Assembly: GCA_002437245.1 (NCBI GenBank)
Contig: DJOQ01000016.1
Coordinates: 1 to 24,627, forward strand
From: Ruminococcaceae bacterium UBA6434
GTDB lineage: Bacteria > Bacillota > Clostridia > Oscillospirales > Acutalibacteraceae
DNA length: 24,627 nucleotides
Direction of reading: 5' to 3'
The translations under genes and the position numbers were made by a program. The notes beneath the pieces were generated by a model. The model saw nothing but the letters and a program-made list of their open reading frames with translations. It was not told the origin of the DNA and did no database searches. This document shows, piece by piece, positions 6,077 to 12,895 of this stretch (position 1 is the stretch's first letter; every line of letters starts with the position of its first letter).

Positions 6077-6493
6077 TTAATTATTATCTTTATTATTTGA
6101 CACGGACAAATGCTTTAAACACACTTCGCATTTGCCGTAAAAGATTAAGCTGTAACCCTCTGCCCTGCCTTTAAAATCGCCCAGGCACTTAGCCGTAACG
6201 GACAAATCCAGGGGCTCCGAGGGTAAATCGAAATATCTGCCGCAAGATGTGCATTTGAAATGATAATGCTGGTTTGTATTGGCGTCAAAATGTTCCTCCC
6301 CGCCGAGGGAGAGGCTTATGATTTTTCCGCTGTCACGAAGAACAGTAAGGTTGCGGTATAGAGTACCGAGGCTCAAATTCGGAATATCTTTTCTGACAGA
6401 GAGATAAAGCTCCATGGCGGTCGGGTGGTCATATCTGTTTTTTAAATTTTCGAGGATAGCCTCCCTTTGCCGGCTGTAACGCTGTTCCTGCAA
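6077..6493 (-). CDS. perR: Peroxide-responsive Fur-family repressor PerR
   Basis: The 138-residue protein has a winged-helix N-terminal half (about 1-65) with recognition-helix residues SLGTLYRNL, and a C-terminal metal-binding dimer domain. All five regulatory-metal positions of Bacillus PerR can be matched: H23 (HPTA), D70 (HFDAN), H76 and H78 (QHYHF) and D89 (FDLP). The structural zinc is held by C81-x-x-C84 and C122-x-x-C125. The aspartate at the D89 position fits PerR rather than Fur. The start is TTG at 6493, since CGGAGG is well spaced and no ATG is available. It heads the operon with rubrerythrin and rubredoxin. A 7-1-7 palindrome at its promoter points to self-repression relieved by peroxide. 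Confidence 0.92.
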   Translation of the reverse strand: MQEQRYSRQREAILENLKNRYDHPTAMELYLSVRKDIPNLSLGTLYRNLTVLRDSGKIISLSLGGEEHFDANTNQHYHFKCTSCGRYFDLPSEPLDLSVTAKCLGDFKGRAEGYSLIFYGKCEVCLKHLSVSNNKDNN

Positions 6494-6525
6494 TATTTTG
6501 CCTCCGTTCTTAATACATCGGATAC

Positions 6526-6584
6526 GTGCGCCGTAAAAAGCACGTCATATTCACATCGGTTTTACTGTGCGTTTTTACGGTGCG
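6526..6584 (-). other. Long inverted repeat in the perR leader
   Basis: GTGCGCCGTAAAAAGCAC (6526-6543) is nearly the reverse complement of GTGCGTTTTTACGGTGCG (6567-6584), differing by a few mismatches or a one-base bulge. The 5' untranslated RNA of perR can therefore form a hairpin of about 16 bp with a 23-nt loop, ending about 32 bases before the start codon. No T-run follows, so it is not a terminator. It could affect RNA stability or be a regulator site; the role is unknown. Confidence 0.6.
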
Positions 6585-6607
6585 GTTTGTACCCGTTCAA
6601 TAATCAG

Positions 6608-6655
6608 TAACGATTATCGTTATTGTTATTATAGCACGAGTTTTTATTTTTGCAA
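6608..6655 (-). promoter_or_regulatory. perR operon promoter with 7-1-7 Per/Fur box
   Basis: The minus strand reads TTGCAA (6655-6650), a 16-bp spacer and perfect TATAAT (6633-6628). The exact 7-1-7 palindrome TAACGATTATCGTTA (6608-6622) starts 5 bases after the -10 and covers the start point. The 7-1-7 form is typical of Fur-family boxes. The Bacillus Per box is TTATAATnATTATAA, so this shares the geometry but has a CG at the inner positions. Confidence 0.85.
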
Positions 6656-6752
6656 GTGTTTTTTTGAAATTTTTTGAATTTTTTTAAAAGCCGCAAAATC
6701 AACGGTATATTCATTTTATACAGTATTGTAATATTGCGGACAGGATTTGAAT

Positions 6753-6780
6753 AAATATTCTTAGAAACGAAAAATACATT
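6753..6780 (+). promoter_or_regulatory. Sigma-E-like mother-cell promoter for sipL-spoIVA
   Basis: AAATATT (6753-6759), 13 bp, and AATACATT (6773-6780) resemble the Bacillus sigma-E elements KMATATT and CATACAnT, missing one base in each. The position, about 22 bases before the sipL start, fits. Both downstream genes belong to the sigma-E regulon in known spore formers. The match is by eye, so confidence is moderate. Confidence 0.5.
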
Positions 6781-6802
6781 TCAGCAAAGAGGAGAGACAG
6801 TA

Positions 6803-8335
6803 ATGGATTTTTGTGCGGAAACGAATGAAGTTTCAAAAAGAAAAACAGCCTGTCGGGAAGTTTTGGAGCAGCCTATCGAATGTGATATAACGCTGCCCGA
6901 ATACTTTCCCGACATTCAGAGAGTATTAAAATGTTCGCTGACTGCACATATAGGCAGCGTTCAGAAAACCGGCGACAGGGTAACGGCAGACGGAACGGGT
7001 CGTCTCTCGGTATTGTATATGAGCGACACGGGAAAGCTGAGATGCTTTGAACAGGGCGTCCCCTTTTCACGTTTCTTTGAAAACCGAGCCGTTGAGAAAT
7101 GCGAATGCTGCGTCAGGGCTAAAACAGAATACGTCAACTGCCGTGCGGTATCCGGCAGGCGCCTTGATATTCACGGCAGCATCAGCATAACATTTTCATG
7201 TTATTCGTGCGATTGCAAAAAGCTCATATGCGGATGCAGCGGCGGCGGTGTCGAAACCAGAAGCGAAAAGACCGAGGTATGCAATATGCTCGGCTGCTCG
7301 GAAAAGGGCTTCACCGTAAGCGAGACATTCGAAATCGGAGACGGGAAACCGTCAATAGCGCAAATAGTTCGCTCATACGCAAGCGCAGTAACAGAGGATA
7401 TCAAGGCGGTCTCGGGCAAAATACTCATCAAAGGCGAGCTTACCGTAAAAACGCTCTATATAGCGGAGTCAAACGACAATGAGCTGCAGAAGATAGAGCA
7501 CACCATGCCGATAAATCAAATAGTGGAAGCCGACAAAGCGGATGACGAAAACATAAATATAATAAAGCTTGTAATCTCGGATTTAACCGTATCCGCCAAG
7601 ACCGACGCCGCCGGTGCGCTCAGGCTTTTGGACGCAGGAGCCGAAATACGCGCATACACCGAAACATACAAAAACGAAGAAATGAATATGGTAACGGACG
7701 CATACTCGGTAAATTACGAAATCGAGTCAAAGCTGACGCCGACAGAGATACGGCGGCTTGATGACAACTTCACCGACACGTATCTTTGCAGGGGCAGGCT
7801 CGATTTGTCGGGTACCGATACCGAAAGGGTCATAGATATGTCCGTCTCGGGCATAGAGTACAACACTTCGCGTGTAAAAGACGAACTTTTAATTTCGGGC
7901 GCGATAACCGTAAATCTGCTCACGGTAAACAGTGAAAACGAAATATCGTTTTTTGAACGGCAATTTGATTTTGAATACCGCCGTCACGAGGAATTCTCGG
8001 GCGAAAGAACGGAATTTTCGCCGTTTATAACCGTCACGGGGTCGGATTACGTACTTGGTTCCGGCGACACTCTTGACGCCCGTGTTGAAGTAACAATTTC
8101 CGCAGCCGTTTTTTCCGTAAGCACGGTAAATGTTATTACGGACATTTCCGTTGACAGCGAAAGGCCGAAAAAGCCGTCGGGAGCCGCTCTTACGGTATAT
8201 TTTGCCGAAAAAGGCGAAAAGATTTGGGATATAGCGCGGCATTACAACACAACCACCGACAAAATTATGAGTGAAAACAATCTTGAGGGCATGCTCGTCA
8301 CCGAAAAATGCAGGCTGCTCATTCCGCGCGCATAA
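6803..8335 (+). CDS. sipL: SipL-type spore coat morphogenetic protein (SPOCS repeats plus LysM)
   Basis: The 510-residue protein combines repeated SPOCS/DUF3794 modules (about 20-450) with one C-terminal LysM domain (about 463-508, FAEKGEKIWDIARHYNTT). This is the architecture of Clostridioides SipL, which sits on the mother-cell side of the forespore and binds the SpoIVA ATPase through its LysM domain. Recognisable SPOCS stretches are EQPIECDITLPEYFPDIQRV and the repeated GxLxVxxLY strands. The ATG follows GAGGAGAG. spoIVA starts 14 bases after the stop, so partner genes share an operon. Odd: 16 cysteines lie in the first 165 residues (for example 100, 102, 103, 113, 133, 136, 138, 143, 145), and only two later. 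No signal peptide, as expected for a mother-cell cytoplasmic protein. Confidence 0.9.
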   Translation: MDFCAETNEVSKRKTACREVLEQPIECDITLPEYFPDIQRVLKCSLTAHIGSVQKTGDRVTADGTGRLSVLYMSDTGKLRCFEQGVPFSRFFENRAVEKCECCVRAKTEYVNCRAVSGRRLDIHGSISITFSCYSCDCKKLICGCSGGGVETRSEKTEVCNMLGCSEKGFTVSETFEIGDGKPSIAQIVRSYASAVTEDIKAVSGKILIKGELTVKTLYIAESNDNELQKIEHTMPINQIVEADKADDENINIIKLVISDLTVSAKTDAAGALRLLDAGAEIRAYTETYKNEEMNMVTDAYSVNYEIESKLTPTEIRRLDDNFTDTYLCRGRLDLSGTDTERVIDMSVSGIEYNTSRVKDELLISGAITVNLLTVNSENEISFFERQFDFEYRRHEEFSGERTEFSPFITVTGSDYVLGSGDTLDARVEVTISAAVFSVSTVNVITDISVDSERPKKPSGAALTVYFAEKGEKIWDIARHYNTTTDKIMSENNLEGMLVTEKCRLLIPRA

Positions 8336-8349
8336 GGGGGAGCCGAAAA

Positions 8350-9828
8350 ATGGGAAAAACAAGTATTTACAATGATATTGCAAAAAGAACCGACGGCGAC
8401 ATCTACGTGGGCGTCGTAGGACCTGTAAGAACGGGTAAATCTACATTTATAAAGCGGTTTATGGACACCCTCGTAATACCGAATATAGACGATGTAGGTC
8501 AGCACGACCGAGCGGTAGACGAATTACCGCAGTCCTCTGCCGGCAGAACAATAATGACCACCGAGCCGAAGTTCATTCCCGAAAATGCGGTAGAGATAAA
8601 TCTTCCGGATAACGCAAGCTTTAAAGTGCGGATGATAGACTGCGTGGGATATATTGTTCCGAGTTCGCTCGGCTATATTGAGGGCGACGGACCGAGAATG
8701 GTCCGCACGCCGTGGTCGGAGGACGAAATGCCGTTTGACAGAGCGGCGGAAATCGGCACGCGAAAGGTAATAACCGAACATTCGACAATAGGTCTTGTCA
8801 TAACGACCGACGGCAGCATAAGCGACATTCCGCGCGACGAATATGAAGAGGCGGAAAGCCGCGTAATAGGCGAACTCCGGGAATTGAACAAACCGTTTAT
8901 AGTTCTTTTAAACTGTATGTATCCGCATGCGGCGCCGGCAAAGGAGCTTTCCGAAAGGCTTTCGGAAAAATACGGCGTTCCCGTTTTGCCCATAAATTGT
9001 CTCGAGCTTACCGAAACCGAAATCAAAGAGATTATGACGCAGCTTCTGTTTGAATTTCCGATTCGCGAAGTTTCGGTAAATCTTCCGCTTTGGCTGTCGG
9101 CTCTGCCGCATGACCATTGGCTGAGAAAATCGCTTTACGATGCGGTAGCCTCTGCGGCAAACGACATGGAGCTTGTGCGCGACGTTTCTCTGATGACGGA
9201 AAAGCTCAAGGAATGCGAATATATAGAGGAGACCTCCGTAAAGAATATGGACCTCGGCTGCGGCAGCGCAAATATTTCGGTACGCGTGGGGTCGGGACTT
9301 TTCTACAAGATACTTTCCGAGTCCACAGGCCTTACCGTGGAAAACGAGCAGAGTCTTATGTCCACAATGCGCGAGCTCGCCTCGGTAAAGAAAGAATACG
9401 ACAGGCTGAAGTGCGCGCTTGACGAAGTGGAAGCGACGGGCTACGGAATAGTAATGCCGTCAATAGACGAACTGACACTCGAAGAGCCGGAGCTTGTAAA
9501 GCAGGGCGGCAAATACGGAGTTAAGCTGTCCGCCAGCGCACCGTCAATTCATATGCTCAAAGCAAACATAAAGACCGAGGTTGCGCCGATTGTCGGCAGC
9601 GAAAGTCAGTCGGAGGAGCTTGTAAAATATCTGCTTCAGGGATTTGAGGAAGACCCGCAAAAGATATGGGAGTCAAATATATTCGGAAAATCGCTTCACG
9701 AGCTTGTAAACGAGGGGCTTCGCGGTAAACTCAATCATATGCCGTCCGACGCGAGAATGAAGCTTCAAGAGACGCTCGAACGGGTTATAAACGAGGGCTG
9801 CAACGGGCTTATCTGCATAATACTCTGA
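8350..9828 (+). CDS. spoIVA: Stage IV sporulation protein A, coat-anchoring ATPase
   Basis: SpoIVA polymerises with ATP hydrolysis on the outer forespore membrane and forms the basement layer of the coat. The 492-residue length equals Bacillus SpoIVA. The Walker A loop GPVRTGKS is at 24-31 with lysine 30, followed by MIDCVGY near 95-101 and LLNCMYP as TRAFAC GTPase-like motifs. The protein ends in GCNGLICIIL, the hydrophobic tail that in Bacillus helps membrane anchoring. I use the ATG at 8350, where AAGGGGGAG is well placed; a longer frame from 8308 overlaps sipL and lacks a site. It is co-transcribed with sipL and ends at a bidirectional terminator. Confidence 0.97.
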   Translation: MGKTSIYNDIAKRTDGDIYVGVVGPVRTGKSTFIKRFMDTLVIPNIDDVGQHDRAVDELPQSSAGRTIMTTEPKFIPENAVEINLPDNASFKVRMIDCVGYIVPSSLGYIEGDGPRMVRTPWSEDEMPFDRAAEIGTRKVITEHSTIGLVITTDGSISDIPRDEYEEAESRVIGELRELNKPFIVLLNCMYPHAAPAKELSERLSEKYGVPVLPINCLELTETEIKEIMTQLLFEFPIREVSVNLPLWLSALPHDHWLRKSLYDAVASAANDMELVRDVSLMTEKLKECEYIEETSVKNMDLGCGSANISVRVGSGLFYKILSESTGLTVENEQSLMSTMRELASVKKEYDRLKCALDEVEATGYGIVMPSIDELTLEEPELVKQGGKYGVKLSASAPSIHMLKANIKTEVAPIVGSESQSEELVKYLLQGFEEDPQKIWESNIFGKSLHELVNEGLRGKLNHMPSDARMKLQETLERVINEGCNGLICIIL

Positions 9829-9835
9829 TAAACAA

Positions 9836-9873
9836 AAAACCGGCAGGAGACATTTGCGTCACTTGCCGGTTTT
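9836..9873. terminator. Bidirectional terminator between spoIVA and the GNAT gene
   Basis: AAAACCGGCA (9836-9845) pairs perfectly with TGCCGGTTTT (9864-9873), and the 18-nt loop can pair further. T-runs occur on both sides (TTTTGCTC on plus, TTTTTTGTTT on minus). Confidence 0.92.
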
Positions 9874-9927
9874 GCTCTGTAAAGATATTCGCTTTACAAA
9901 AATGCATATATGTGAAGTTGTTTTACT

Positions 9928-10416
9928 TTACGGTATTTCGTGATAATAAAGATTTATATCACGGTATGTACCGTCGGACAATCTGTAGCCGGAAGGCACC
10001 TCGCCTATCTTATGGAATCCGAGCTTTTCGTAAATATGAATGGCGCTGTTATTTCCTTTAACCACGGCGTTAAACATAAGTATTTTGTATCCGAGTTCGC
10101 CAGCCTTTAAAAGAGAATGCGAGACAAGCTTTTCGCCTATTTTAAGTCCGCGCATAGACGAGAGCACGGCATAGCTTGCATTGGCAATGTGTGAGCATCT
10201 GCCGACGTTATTGGGGTGCAGTATGTAAAGCCCCACGGTTTCATCGCCGCATTTTGCCGTTCCTACAAAATCCTGTTTTGCAAAAAATTCACGGCCGCTT
10301 TTCTCGTCAAGCCTTTCCTCCTGCGGAAAAGCCACGCCGCCGTCAACTACTTCGTTCCAAATTTTAATAAGCTCCGGCAAGTCTCTGTCGGAATATTCTT
10401 TAAATTCCGCTTCCAC
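9928..10416 (-). CDS. GNAT-family N-acetyltransferase
   Basis: The 162-residue protein has the GNAT fold signature. The acetyl-CoA loop region is SSMRGLKIGEKLVSHSL, where R/Q-x-x-G-x-G/A is represented by RGLKIG. The later segment LMFNAVVKGNNSAIHIYEKLGFHKIGEVP is the conserved N-x-x-A-x-x-x-Y-x-K-x-G-F motif. It transfers an acetyl group to an amine; the substrate cannot be read. The start is GTG at 10416, 7 bases after AGGGAG. It lies 20 bases downstream of the HAD phosphatase and should be in its operon. The terminator at 9836-9873 ends the unit. Confidence 0.9.
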   Translation of the reverse strand: MEAEFKEYSDRDLPELIKIWNEVVDGGVAFPQEERLDEKSGREFFAKQDFVGTAKCGDETVGLYILHPNNVGRCSHIANASYAVLSSMRGLKIGEKLVSHSLLKAGELGYKILMFNAVVKGNNSAIHIYEKLGFHKIGEVPSGYRLSDGTYRDINLYYHEIP

Positions 10417-10436
10417 ACCGAAACTCCCTTTTTCAA

Positions 10437-11225
10437 TTATACAAGAGCGGCAAGATCTTTCAGAGAATTTGATACCACGCTCGCTTTAATACTGCTGTTT
10501 TTATAGCTTTCAAGACTTGTAACACCCGTCAGCACGAGTACCGACGGTATACCGTTTTCCTGCCCTATGAGTATGTCGGTTTCAAGACGGTCGCCGATAA
10601 AACAGAGCTCCTCTTTACGACATGACAAGAGCTGAGTGAGATAATCCACGGTAAACTTATGGGGTTTGCCCATTATCATATCGGGTTTTCTGCCTGTTGA
10701 CGCCTCAAAAAGAGCCATCATAGAGCCTGTGTCTGGCATAAAGCCGTCGGAGGTGGGGCAGTTAAAATCGGGGTGAGTCGCAATATATTCCCTGCCCTCT
10801 GCCAAAAAGCGGCATGCGCGCCGCAGTTTTTCATATGTGAGCGTAGTATCAAATCCGAGCACGACTTCGTCGGGGTCCTTATCGTCAAGAATGATTCCGG
10901 CCTTTTCAAAATCCGCCGTGAGACGTTCGTTCCCAAGCAGGTAAACTTTTTTGCCGGGCCTGTGTTTTTTGAGATAATCAATGGTAACATGAGATGATAT
11001 TACAATTTTATCGGGTGAAATATCGTATCCCATATTGTGAAGCCTTGTTCTGCACACCTCTACATTATTGGACGAATTATTTGTGTAAAAGAGAAAATCC
11101 TTACCTTTTTGCTTCACCGTATTGAGAAAATCAATAGAACCGGGTATAATGTTACCGTCAAGGTAAAACGTGCCGTCCATATCTATAATAAAATATTTGG
11201 TTTCGGCAAAAACTGAATCTGACAA
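10437..11225 (-). CDS. HAD-IIA family phosphatase (NagD / 4-nitrophenylphosphatase-like)
   Basis: The 262-residue protein has the four HAD motifs in order: nucleophile D15-M-D17-G-T near the start, YTNNSS as motif II, K in IMGKPHKF as motif III, and IGDRLETDILIG as motif IV. A cap domain sits between motifs II and III, as in class IIA enzymes such as NagD. It is a cytoplasmic sugar-phosphate or nucleotide phosphatase; the physiological substrate is not readable. I choose TTG at 11225, 8 bases after AGGAG; the upstream in-frame GTG overlaps that site. The GNAT gene follows after 20 bases. Its promoter is in the divergent gap shared with pflA. Confidence 0.92.
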   Translation of the reverse strand: MSDSVFAETKYFIIDMDGTFYLDGNIIPGSIDFLNTVKQKGKDFLFYTNNSSNNVEVCRTRLHNMGYDISPDKIVISSHVTIDYLKKHRPGKKVYLLGNERLTADFEKAGIILDDKDPDEVVLGFDTTLTYEKLRRACRFLAEGREYIATHPDFNCPTSDGFMPDTGSMMALFEASTGRKPDMIMGKPHKFTVDYLTQLLSCRKEELCFIGDRLETDILIGQENGIPSVLVLTGVTSLESYKNSSIKASVVSNSLKDLAALV

Positions 11226-11248
11226 AGCTAACACTCCTAATAAACAAA

Positions 11249-11284
11249 TACAATATATTGTAACATTATTGCGGCAAAATGCAA
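11249..11284 (-). promoter_or_regulatory. HAD-GNAT promoter with symmetric -10 region
   Basis: The minus strand shows TTGCAT (11284-11279), 16 bp, and TACAAT (11262-11257). The -10 lies inside the perfect 14-bp palindrome TACAATATATTGTA (11249-11262), which also presents a TACAAT on the plus strand. It could serve as a back-to-back -10 or an operator for both directions. I see no convincing plus-strand -35 for pflA. Confidence 0.55.
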
Positions 11285-11299
11285 CAAAAAGGTGAAATT

Positions 11300-11998
11300 A
11301 TGACAGGCAGAGTTCATTCATTTCAAAGCCTCGGCACGGTAGACGGCCCGGGAGTACGCACGGTTCTGTTTTTACAGGGCTGCCCGTTGCGCTGCCCGTA
11401 CTGTCATAATCCCGACACATGGGATAAAGAAGGCGGCACGGCGGTGACGGTTGACGACGCAGCAAAGAAGGTTTTAAGATACCGCTCATATTTCGGCAGG
11501 GACGGCGGAGTTACCGTATCCGGCGGCGAGCCGCTTTTACAGGCGGATTTTGTGTACGAGCTGTTTTCACGGCTGAAGGAAGAAAACATAAGCACGGCGC
11601 TTGATACCTCCGGCGTTATAATGAACGACAAGGTAAAAAGGCTGCTTAAAAAGACCGACATAGTATTGCTCGATATAAAATTTTCCGACGACGAGCTTTA
11701 TAAAAAATATATCGGAGTAAGTCTTTCCGTGCCGCTCGCATTTCTCTCGGAATGTGAAAGGGCAAAGAAAAGAGTCATAATACGGCAGGTGATAACTCCC
11801 GGTATTAACGACGCCGAAGACGATATACTGAAACTTCGAGAAATTCTGAAGCCGTTTCCCTGCGTAGAAAAAATCGAATTGTTGCCGTTTCGCAAGCTTT
11901 GTAAAGAGAAATACGAGAGCATGAATATACACTTTCCGTTCGGTGACAGAGAGGAAATGCCGCAGGACGAGATAAACAGGCTTCAAAAGTTGCTGTAA
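11300..11998 (+). CDS. pflA: Pyruvate formate-lyase activating enzyme (radical SAM)
   Basis: The 232-residue radical SAM enzyme uses S-adenosylmethionine and a [4Fe-4S] cluster to place a glycyl radical on pyruvate formate-lyase. The cluster motif C28-x3-C32-x2-C35 lies in QGCPLRCPYCHNPDTWD, typical of PflA, preceded by SLGTVDGPGVR. VTVSGGEPLLQ and LLDIKF are further family motifs. The length matches PflA without the extra ferredoxin domain of other glycyl-radical activases. The start is the ATG at 11300, directly after AAAAGGTGA; an earlier ATG at 11279 has no site. pflB is not adjacent, so the substrate enzyme must be elsewhere. The next gene starts 14 bases downstream. Confidence 0.93.
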   Translation: MTGRVHSFQSLGTVDGPGVRTVLFLQGCPLRCPYCHNPDTWDKEGGTAVTVDDAAKKVLRYRSYFGRDGGVTVSGGEPLLQADFVYELFSRLKEENISTALDTSGVIMNDKVKRLLKKTDIVLLDIKFSDDELYKKYIGVSLSVPLAFLSECERAKKRVIIRQVITPGINDAEDDILKLREILKPFPCVEKIELLPFRKLCKEKYESMNIHFPFGDREEMPQDEINRLQKLL

Positions 11999-12012
11999 AA
12001 GAGGTTTTCAAA

Positions 12013-12804
12013 TTGAATTACGACATAGAAAAGACAGGGCTGCCGCAGTCGCTTTGCGAGGATGCGGCAAAGATATACGAAAAAAACAAATTTAAAATAA
12101 ATCTGCTCTCAAAAATGTTCTTTCCGTTTCCCGATATATTAAAGGGAAAATCCGATATGGTAAGACTTGCGGTCGTTTTAAAGAGCTTTGAGAGAACACA
12201 CGATTTTTACAAGAGCAAAATAATAAGCGACGGTGTTTTTTACGATACGATAAAGGATGTGGCCGTCTGGTGCGAAAACAACAGTAACAAAGGTCTTAAA
12301 AACTACCGTTGGCTTCATAACCACGCGGCAGGCAATCTTTTTAAAATAGGCAGACTGCAATTCCAGATGTATAAAGCTCCCGTGGGGCTCGACTATACAA
12401 AGCTCCCGTTTAAAAGAGGCGACAATCTCTTATACATTCACATTCCTCAGGGTGAAAAGCTGACAAAGGAGAGCTGCACGGACTCCGTAAGACGCGCCGA
12501 AGAATTCTTCAGAAGCCATTTTCCGAATTACGAATATGATTACTTCTTCTGTGAGAGCTGGCTTTTGTTCCCCGATAACCGAAGCTTTATGGCAAACGAC
12601 AGCAACATAGTTAAATTTATGGACTTGTTCACCCCTGCATATTCGACTGAAAACGATTCGCAGGCAATAGAGCGCATATTCGGAGAAAGAAAAAGCGATA
12701 TAAACGACTATGGCGAAAATACTTCTTTACAAAAAAGGGCAAAGGAATATATGCTCTGCGGAAACAAGCTCGGTTTCGGCACAGGCTACATAAAAAAGCA
12801 ATGA
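12013..12804 (+). CDS. Acyltransferase-like protein (NAT_N / GNAT_C type)
   Basis: The 263-residue protein resembles a Firmicutes family annotated as acyltransferase domain-containing, with an N-terminal NAT_N-like helical part (about 1-110) and a GNAT_C-like part (about 111-225). Recognised features are GRLQFQM, LLYIHIPQGEKL, the CTDSVRRAEEFFRSHFP helix and FFCESWLLFP. No acetyl-CoA motif R-x-x-G-x-G is evident, so catalytic activity is uncertain. The start is TTG at 12013, 8 bases after GAGG. It follows pflA by 14 bases and ends before a strong terminator, so the two form one operon. The link with PFL activation is not explained by known biology that I can name. Confidence 0.72.
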   Translation: MNYDIEKTGLPQSLCEDAAKIYEKNKFKINLLSKMFFPFPDILKGKSDMVRLAVVLKSFERTHDFYKSKIISDGVFYDTIKDVAVWCENNSNKGLKNYRWLHNHAAGNLFKIGRLQFQMYKAPVGLDYTKLPFKRGDNLLYIHIPQGEKLTKESCTDSVRRAEEFFRSHFPNYEYDYFFCESWLLFPDNRSFMANDSNIVKFMDLFTPAYSTENDSQAIERIFGERKSDINDYGENTSLQKRAKEYMLCGNKLGFGTGYIKKQ

Positions 12805-12834
12805 CATAAGGCGAGCCTTTCGGCGCACAGTTAA

Positions 12835-12872
12835 AAAGACCGATTTTAAGCATTAACTTAAAATCGGTCTTT
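12835..12872. terminator. Bidirectional intrinsic terminator
   Basis: AAAGACCGATTTTAAG (12835-12850) pairs perfectly over 16 bp with 12857-12872 around CATTAA. Five T residues follow on the minus strand and three on the plus strand. It ends the pflA operon and the convergent unknown gene. Confidence 0.95.
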
Positions 12873-12895
12873 AATAACAGCTTTATATGTTTATA

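Noticed and set aside
8308..8349. Extended SpoIVA start inside sipL
   Set aside because: The family length of 492 residues and the AAGGGGGAG site both support the ATG at 8350.
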